Translations under genes and position numbers: made by a program
Notes under the pieces: generated by a model
Told to the model about the DNA's origin: nothing
Databases searched by the model: none
Seen by the model: the letters and a program-made list of their open reading frames with translations, nothing else
Shown here: positions 59,449 to 64,000 of the stretch, piece by piece
Layout: each line of letters begins with the position of its first letter
Numbering within the stretch: the first letter of the stretch is position 1
Assembly (NCBI RefSeq): GCF_021919345.1
Contig: NZ_CP089293.1
Span: forward strand, 682,001 to 746,000
Direction of reading: 5' to 3'
From: Paenarthrobacter nicotinovorans
GTDB taxonomy: Bacteria > Actinomycetota > Actinomycetes > Actinomycetales > Micrococcaceae
DNA length: 64,000 bases

Positions 59449-60366
59449 TTAGACCAGCCCGTTCCGTTCAAGGATTTCGCGGATCGCAGCAGTCTCGGAT
59501 TCATTCAGGGACAGCATGGGCGAGCTCATGGTGTTGGACTCGATCACGCCCATCACCTGCAGCGCGGTCTTGAAGGCACCCAGGCCGGCGGCACCGCCGG
59601 AGACGCGTCCGTTGGGGGTGTAGACGATCTCGAAGACGTCGGCCAAGCGGTCCTGCTCGCGGGCCGCACCTGCCCAGTCGCCTGCTTGCGCGGCGTCGAA
59701 CAGGCGGCGGTAGCCTGCCGGGTCAACGTTGCCCAGGCCCGGAACAACGCCCTGCGCGCCGCCTAGAAGGGCGCCGTCCACCACAACTTCGTGACCGGTG
59801 AAGATGTCGAAGTCGGGGATGTCCTTGGCTGCGAGGAGCAGCTGGCGGAAGGAAACGTCGTCGCCCGAGGAATCCTTGACACCGGCAATGACGCCGTCAC
59901 GGCCGAGGCGGACCAGGAGGTCGGTGGGCAGCTTGAAATGCGTGCGGACGGGGACGTCGTAAGCGAAAATCGGCTTGTCGATGGCGGCGTGGATGCTGCG
60001 GAAGTGCGTTTCGGTTTCCGCTGCGTTGCCGATTGCGTAGTACATGGAGGTGACTACGATCGCGTCAGCGCCCAGGTCAACCACCTTGCGCGCTTCTTCG
60101 ATCACGCGGTTGGTGGTCTGCTCGTTGGCGCCCACGATCAGCGGAACCGCGCCGGCGTTGGCGTCGGCGATGGTGGAGACCACCAGCTCACGCTCGTCGT
60201 TGCTGAGGTACGGGACTTCGCCGGAGGAGCCCAGGACGAAGAGGCCGGACACACCGCCGTCGATCAGGTGCTTGGTGACGTTCTTCAGCGACGCGGTGTC
60301 GATGCTGCCGTCAGCGTGGCGGGGGGTGATGACCGGGGGGATGACGCCCTGGAACTGAGTGGACAC
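59449..60366 (-). CDS. nanA: N-acetylneuraminate lyase (DHDPS family)
   Basis: The 305-residue class I aldolase-like enzyme starts at GTG (GGAG six to seven bases upstream). FVLGSSGEVPYLSNDERELVV gives the GSSGE carboxylate motif, Tyr in FAYDVPVRTHF is the proton relay, and Lys in GVIAGVKDSSGDD forms the Schiff base. It would cleave sialic acid to ManNAc and pyruvate, given the nanK and nanE neighbours; sequence alone cannot exclude another keto-acid aldolase. It follows the transporter genes by about 37 bp. Confidence 0.85.
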   Translation of the reverse strand: MSTQFQGVIPPVITPRHADGSIDTASLKNVTKHLIDGGVSGLFVLGSSGEVPYLSNDERELVVSTIADANAGAVPLIVGANEQTTNRVIEEARKVVDLGADAIVVTSMYYAIGNAAETETHFRSIHAAIDKPIFAYDVPVRTHFKLPTDLLVRLGRDGVIAGVKDSSGDDVSFRQLLLAAKDIPDFDIFTGHEVVVDGALLGGAQGVVPGLGNVDPAGYRRLFDAAQAGDWAGAAREQDRLADVFEIVYTPNGRVSGGAAGLGAFKTALQVMGVIESNTMSSPMLSLNESETAAIREILERNGLV

Positions 60367-60403
60367 AGAATTCTCCGTTGTTTGTAACTTGTGAAGGGAA
60401 AAA

Positions 60404-61210
60404 CTAGATGTGAAGCAAGCTCGGCGCGGCACCCAGCAGCTTCTTGGTGTAGTCGTTGCTCGGGTTGTCGAAGACCTGCGCGGCTGTGCCCTGTTCGACG
60501 ATCTTGCCGAAGTACATGACGCAGATGCGGTCCGAGACGTACCGGACGGTTTGGATGTCGTGCGAAATGAAAACCATGCCGAGGTTCAGCTGGGTCTTCA
60601 GGTCGGACAGCAGGTTCAGAACCTGCGCACGGACTGAAACGTCCAAGGCCGACGTCGGCTCATCCGCCACGATGATGTCCGGGTCCAGGGCCAGTGCGCG
60701 GGCGATCGCCACACGCTGGCGCTGGCCGCCGGAAACCTGCGACGGCGTTACTTCGGCTGCCGATTGCGGCAAGCCAACCAGCGCCAACAGTTCCTTGACC
60801 TTGGCGGCGCGTGATGACGCGTTACCGATGCCGTGGATCTGCAAAGGATCCGTGAGGATGTCCTGGATGGTCATGCGCGGGTTCAGTGCCGTTGCCGGGT
60901 CCTGGAAGACCACGGAGACGGAGCGGCCGAACTGCTTGCGCATGGCGGCGTTCCGTTTGATGGCAGGCTTTCCGTGGAACATGACCTGGCCCGACGTCGG
61001 CGGCTGCAGTCCCACGAGCACTGACGCGAGCGTGGACTTGCCGCAGCCGGACTCACCGACGATGCCCACGGTTTCGCCGCGGCTGATGGTGAAGTCCACG
61101 CCGTCCACGGCTTTGACGATGTTCGGCCGGAACAGACCACCGGTCCGTGCGTGGTGGTAGACCTTGACGTCCTTGAGTTCGATGACCGGCTTGCCGGTTG
61201 ACTCGCTCAT
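60404..61210 (-). CDS. Dipeptide/oligopeptide-type ABC transporter ATP-binding protein (DppF-like)
   Basis: The 268-residue ATPase has Walker A GESGCGKSTLAS, signature VSGGQRQRVAIARAL, Walker B DIIVADEPTSALDV and the final HDIQTVRYVSDRICVMYFGKIVEQG. A HARTGGLFRPNIVKAVDGVDF N-terminus is typical of the DppF subgroup. It partners the fused DppC/D-like protein whose stop overlaps its start by 4 bp, and powers import, most likely of sialic acid given the downstream genes. Confidence 0.92.
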   Translation of the reverse strand: MSESTGKPVIELKDVKVYHHARTGGLFRPNIVKAVDGVDFTISRGETVGIVGESGCGKSTLASVLVGLQPPTSGQVMFHGKPAIKRNAAMRKQFGRSVSVVFQDPATALNPRMTIQDILTDPLQIHGIGNASSRAAKVKELLALVGLPQSAAEVTPSQVSGGQRQRVAIARALALDPDIIVADEPTSALDVSVRAQVLNLLSDLKTQLNLGMVFISHDIQTVRYVSDRICVMYFGKIVEQGTAAQVFDNPSNDYTKKLLGAAPSLLHI

Positions 61211-63327
61211 TTCGCGTCCTCCTTCAAGTGGCTGGCCCAGTAGTGGTCGGCATCGTCACCGTTTGCGGAGTCAACCGAAGAAACCGTGGTGAGGACCAGC
61301 TTCTGGTGGGGATCGGCGTCGGGTCGCAGTGAGCGGGCCGCGAAGCGGTCGCCCGTTGCGAAGTCCCGGGGCGACGGGACGGTGCCGGGAATCTGGTGCA
61401 GCCGGACGGCGTCGGCTTCGATGGAAAGGACGGCGCCCAGCAGACCCCGGGTGTACTCGTGTTTGGGGTTCTGCAGGAGTTCGGAGGCTCGTGCGGATTC
61501 CACCACCTGGCCGGCGTACATCACCGTGATGCGATGCGCCAAGGAAGCCACCAGCGCGAGGTCGTGGCTGACGAATACCATCGCGAAGCCGAGCTGTTCG
61601 CGCAGTTCGTTGAGGAGATCCACAACCTGCTTCTGGACGGTGACATCCAAGGCTGTCGTGGGCTCGTCGGCAACCACGATCTTCGGCGAACGGGACAGGG
61701 CCATGGCGATCAGCACACGCTGACGCTGGCCGCCGGAGAGCTCGTGCGGGTAGCTGGCGAGGGTCCGGACAGGGTCCAGTTTCACCATTTCAAGGAGCTC
61801 GGTGGGCGTCTTCCGTCCGCCGCGTTTGGTGAGCTGCTCCAGCTGGTCCTTGATCTTCATGGACGGGTTCAGGGAGCTCAGGGCGTCCTGGTAGACCATG
61901 GCAATCTGCTCACCGCGGAGGCCCTCGTACGCCTTGGGATTGCTGTGCTGCGTCTTGGCGTCCAGGAGTTCCTTACCGTCGAACATGATGGAACCGGTGA
62001 CCTGGGCTGTTTTGGGAAGAAGGCCCATGACGGCCAGCGAGGTGATGGACTTGCCGCAACCGGATTCGCCCACCAGGCCCATCGTTTCGCCTTCGCGGAC
62101 GGTGAAGGACACGTTGTCCACGATCGCGATGTCGCCGAAGCGGCCCGGGAAGCGGATGGACAGGTTCTTCACCTCAAGGACGTTGCGTGCGCCGGCCGCA
62201 ACCTGGGGGAGGCGGTCGGTGCGCTTCGCTTCGATGGCTGCGAGCAGTTCCAGCTCACGGTCCAGCAGGAGGTGTGGATTCGCGGCAGCGAGTCGGACGT
62301 CGGTGAGCACGGCTGAAGTGGCCACATCAGAAGCGGATCCGTCACCGGAAGCCGCAAGGACGCCGTCGAGCTCATGTTCCTCAACCACCGAAGGCTGGGC
62401 AACTGAGGTTGCCACCTCAGTGTCAACGGCCACAACTGCGGCGGATCCGTCGTCGTCCTTTACTACGGGCGCACGGCGGAGTTTCGGGTTCACCATCGCA
62501 TCCGTGAGGCCCTCGGCGAGGATGTTCAGGGACAGAACTGTCAGGAGGATGGTCAGGCCGGCGAAGGTGGTGGCCCACCAGCCGCCGGACAGCACTAGAT
62601 TGCGTCCGTAGGAGATCACGTTGCCCCAGGACGGGGCGGGATCCTGCACACCGGCGCCGAGGAAGGACAGGGAAGCTTCCAGGATGATGGCGTCTGCCAC
62701 CATGACCGTAGCGAACACCAGCACCGGAGCGGCGGTGTTGCGGACGATGTGCTTGACCAGGATGTAGAAGCGTCCGGCACCGATCACCCGTTCGGCTCGG
62801 ACGTAGTCTTCGCCGTACTGTGCCAGCACGTTGGCGCGGACCACGCGGGCCAACTGCGGGGTGTAGATGATGGCGATCGCGATGATGATGGTCGGGACCG
62901 AGTTGCCGAATGCTGCCAGCAGCACGGCGGCCAGGGCGATGCCCGGGAACGCCATGAGGATGTCCATGAGCCGCATGATGATTTCATTCACGGACTTGCT
63001 GGAGGTCGCCGCGAAGGAGCCCAGGAGAGCGCCGGCGAGGATGGCCAGAGCCACCGCACCGAGGCCGATCATCAGCGACGATTGTGCGCCGAACAGGAGC
63101 CGGGAGAAGATGTCGCGGCCTAGGCGGTCGGTACCGAAGAAGTGCTCGGCGCCGGGCGGGGTGGCTGGAATGAAGGTTTCCAGCGGATCGTGCGGGGCAA
63201 TGACCGGCGCGAAGACCGCGGCCAGGACAATCACGATGAGGAAGAGCAGGGCGATACGGGAGCCCCAGGGCAGGGCCTTGAAACGAATGCCCGGGGCACT
63301 TAGCCGTTCTGCGAGCTTGCTGCGCAT
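61207..63327 (-). CDS. Fused ABC transporter permease and ATP-binding protein (DppC-DppD fusion)
   Basis: The 706-residue protein joins two subunits. Residues 1-290 are a DppC-like permease with about six spans and the EAA-type loop (EDYVRAERVIGAGRFYILVKHI). Residues 290-385 are an acidic linker, and 385-645 a DppD-like ATPase with Walker A GESGCGKS, signature LSGGQRQRVLIAMAL and Walker B IVVADEPTTALDV. The final 60 residues include TVPSPRDFATGDRFAARS, the C-terminal Dpp/Opp extension. Fusion is rarer than separate genes. With the neighbouring DppB and DppF it forms the membrane complex; the substrate-binding protein should be beyond the window. Confidence 0.92.
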   Translation of the reverse strand: MRSKLAERLSAPGIRFKALPWGSRIALLFLIVIVLAAVFAPVIAPHDPLETFIPATPPGAEHFFGTDRLGRDIFSRLLFGAQSSLMIGLGAVALAILAGALLGSFAATSSKSVNEIIMRLMDILMAFPGIALAAVLLAAFGNSVPTIIIAIAIIYTPQLARVVRANVLAQYGEDYVRAERVIGAGRFYILVKHIVRNTAAPVLVFATVMVADAIILEASLSFLGAGVQDPAPSWGNVISYGRNLVLSGGWWATTFAGLTILLTVLSLNILAEGLTDAMVNPKLRRAPVVKDDDGSAAVVAVDTEVATSVAQPSVVEEHELDGVLAASGDGSASDVATSAVLTDVRLAAANPHLLLDRELELLAAIEAKRTDRLPQVAAGARNVLEVKNLSIRFPGRFGDIAIVDNVSFTVREGETMGLVGESGCGKSITSLAVMGLLPKTAQVTGSIMFDGKELLDAKTQHSNPKAYEGLRGEQIAMVYQDALSSLNPSMKIKDQLEQLTKRGGRKTPTELLEMVKLDPVRTLASYPHELSGGQRQRVLIAMALSRSPKIVVADEPTTALDVTVQKQVVDLLNELREQLGFAMVFVSHDLALVASLAHRITVMYAGQVVESARASELLQNPKHEYTRGLLGAVLSIEADAVRLHQIPGTVPSPRDFATGDRFAARSLRPDADPHQKLVLTTVSSVDSANGDDADHYWASHLKEDAK

Positions 63328-63330
63328 GAG

Positions 63331-64000
63331 CTATACCGTCCTGATTCGGGGGTTGATGAGCAGGTAAAGAAGGTCCACCACGATGTTCACCAGAACGAAG
63401 GTGACGGAGATGGTGAGCACCACGCCCTGGACCAGGTTGACGTCCAGGTTGGTGATGCCGTTGAGGATCAGCTGTCCCATGCCGGGCAGGGCGAAGATCA
63501 TTTCAATCACGACGGCGCCGCCCAGCAGGTAGCCGACGCGCAGTCCCAGCACGGTCACCGGGGTGACGAGTGCGTTGCGGAGGACGTTCTTGGAGACGAC
63601 CTCACGGTAGGGGACACCATTGCCGATGGCGGTGCGGACGTAGTCGCGGTCCAGTTCTTCCACCATCGAGGTGCGGACCACGCGGATCAGCGAGGCGGAC
63701 ACGGGAATGCCGAGGGCGAGGGCCGGGAGGGCCATCGAGTTGAGCCAACCGCCGAAGCCGGATTCCGGCGTCGCAATTCCGCCCGAGGGGAACATCGGGT
63801 TCTCGCCGAGCGCGAACCACTGGATGAGCAGGATGCCCAACCAGAACGACGGCGTGGCGATCGCGGCGATGGAGAAGACGCGGACCAACTGGTCCTGCCA
63901 CTTGTCGCGGTAGAGCGCGCCGAGGATGCCGAACGCCAGCGAGAGCACGATGGCGATGAGGACGCCCAGGAAAGTGAGCTGGAGCGTCAGTGGGAAAGCC
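63331..64000 (-). CDS. ABC transporter permease (DppB-like), 5' part cut by window edge
   Basis: The reading frame runs from the stop at 63331 to the right edge, so the N-terminus is outside. Visible parts have the EAA-type loop (DRDYVRTAIGNGVPYREVVSKNVLRNALVTP), the spans VLGLRVGYLLGGAVVIEMIFALPGMGQL and the end VVLTISVTFVLVNIVVDLLYLLINPRIR, as in DppB permeases. Only 3 bp separate it from the fused permease-ATPase. It is the first visible gene of the transporter in the direction of transcription. Confidence 0.92.
   Translation of the reverse strand, partial: AFPLTLQLTFLGVLIAIVLSLAFGILGALYRDKWQDQLVRVFSIAAIATPSFWLGILLIQWFALGENPMFPSGGIATPESGFGGWLNSMALPALALGIPVSASLIRVVRTSMVEELDRDYVRTAIGNGVPYREVVSKNVLRNALVTPVTVLGLRVGYLLGGAVVIEMIFALPGMGQLILNGITNLDVNLVQGVVLTISVTFVLVNIVVDLLYLLINPRIRTV

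Overview
The window is about 64 kb of high-GC chromosome from an actinobacterium. Gene content and protein style point to the Micrococcaceae, close to Arthrobacter/Paenarthrobacter: a c-di-AMP riboswitch in front of a cell-wall lytic enzyme, Lhr with Nei2, MocR with YczE, GH76, DUF4188, and an ECF sigma factor with a fused zinc-finger and surface tail. This is inference from gene content; no 16S gene is present. There is no prophage, transposase, CRISPR array or plasmid module. It reads as core chromosome with small accessory cassettes.

Left part (1-13 kb): a truncated GH76 mannanase-like gene, an SDR plus acyl-CoA dehydrogenase pair for acyl-CoA oxidation, a DUF1684 protein, then a signalling group (a decayed GGDEF-like protein divergent from an ECF sigma/anti-sigma fusion that is followed by an ATP-grasp enzyme). 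Next come PEP carboxylase, a DedA membrane protein, a macro-domain hydrolase and an RluA-type pseudouridine synthase.

13-24 kb is rich in regulator-target pairs with visible operators: ArsR-type HTH with an SRPBCC protein, TetR divergent from DUF4188, and MocR divergent from YczE. It then holds a polysaccharide locus: GT2 synthase, STAS protein and membrane-anchored GH26 on the minus strand, facing a secreted GH16-CBM13 beta-glucanase. 23-34 kb is mostly minus strand: Nei2 and the large helicase Lhr (repair), a DUF4232 lipoprotein, a YcnI copper locus, a cation/proton antiporter, a lipoprotein and tRNA-Ser(CGA).

34-44 kb: a tight operon of an MDR-type dehydrogenase, a 6-pyruvoyltetrahydropterin-synthase homologue that has lost its catalytic residues, and a glycosyltransferase. 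This is the least explained set in the window. After it come a winged-helix protein, tadA/upp, a HAD phosphatase, a PLP decarboxylase-like enzyme, and a GT2 with a changed DXD motif. 43-49 kb covers envelope control: a lytic transglycosylase-like protein behind a c-di-AMP riboswitch, a two-component system, a 660-bp AT-richer spacer, an orphan winged-helix regulator and SixA.

49-57 kb: LysR/EamA exporter pair, a membrane protein, a YhgE/Pip exporter operon with its own TetR and an operator inside its promoter, a flavin disulfide-reductase-like enzyme and a rhodanese. 57.7-64 kb: a sialic acid cassette (dipeptide-type ABC transporter with a permease-ATPase fusion, then nanA, nanK and nanE) that runs off the right edge.
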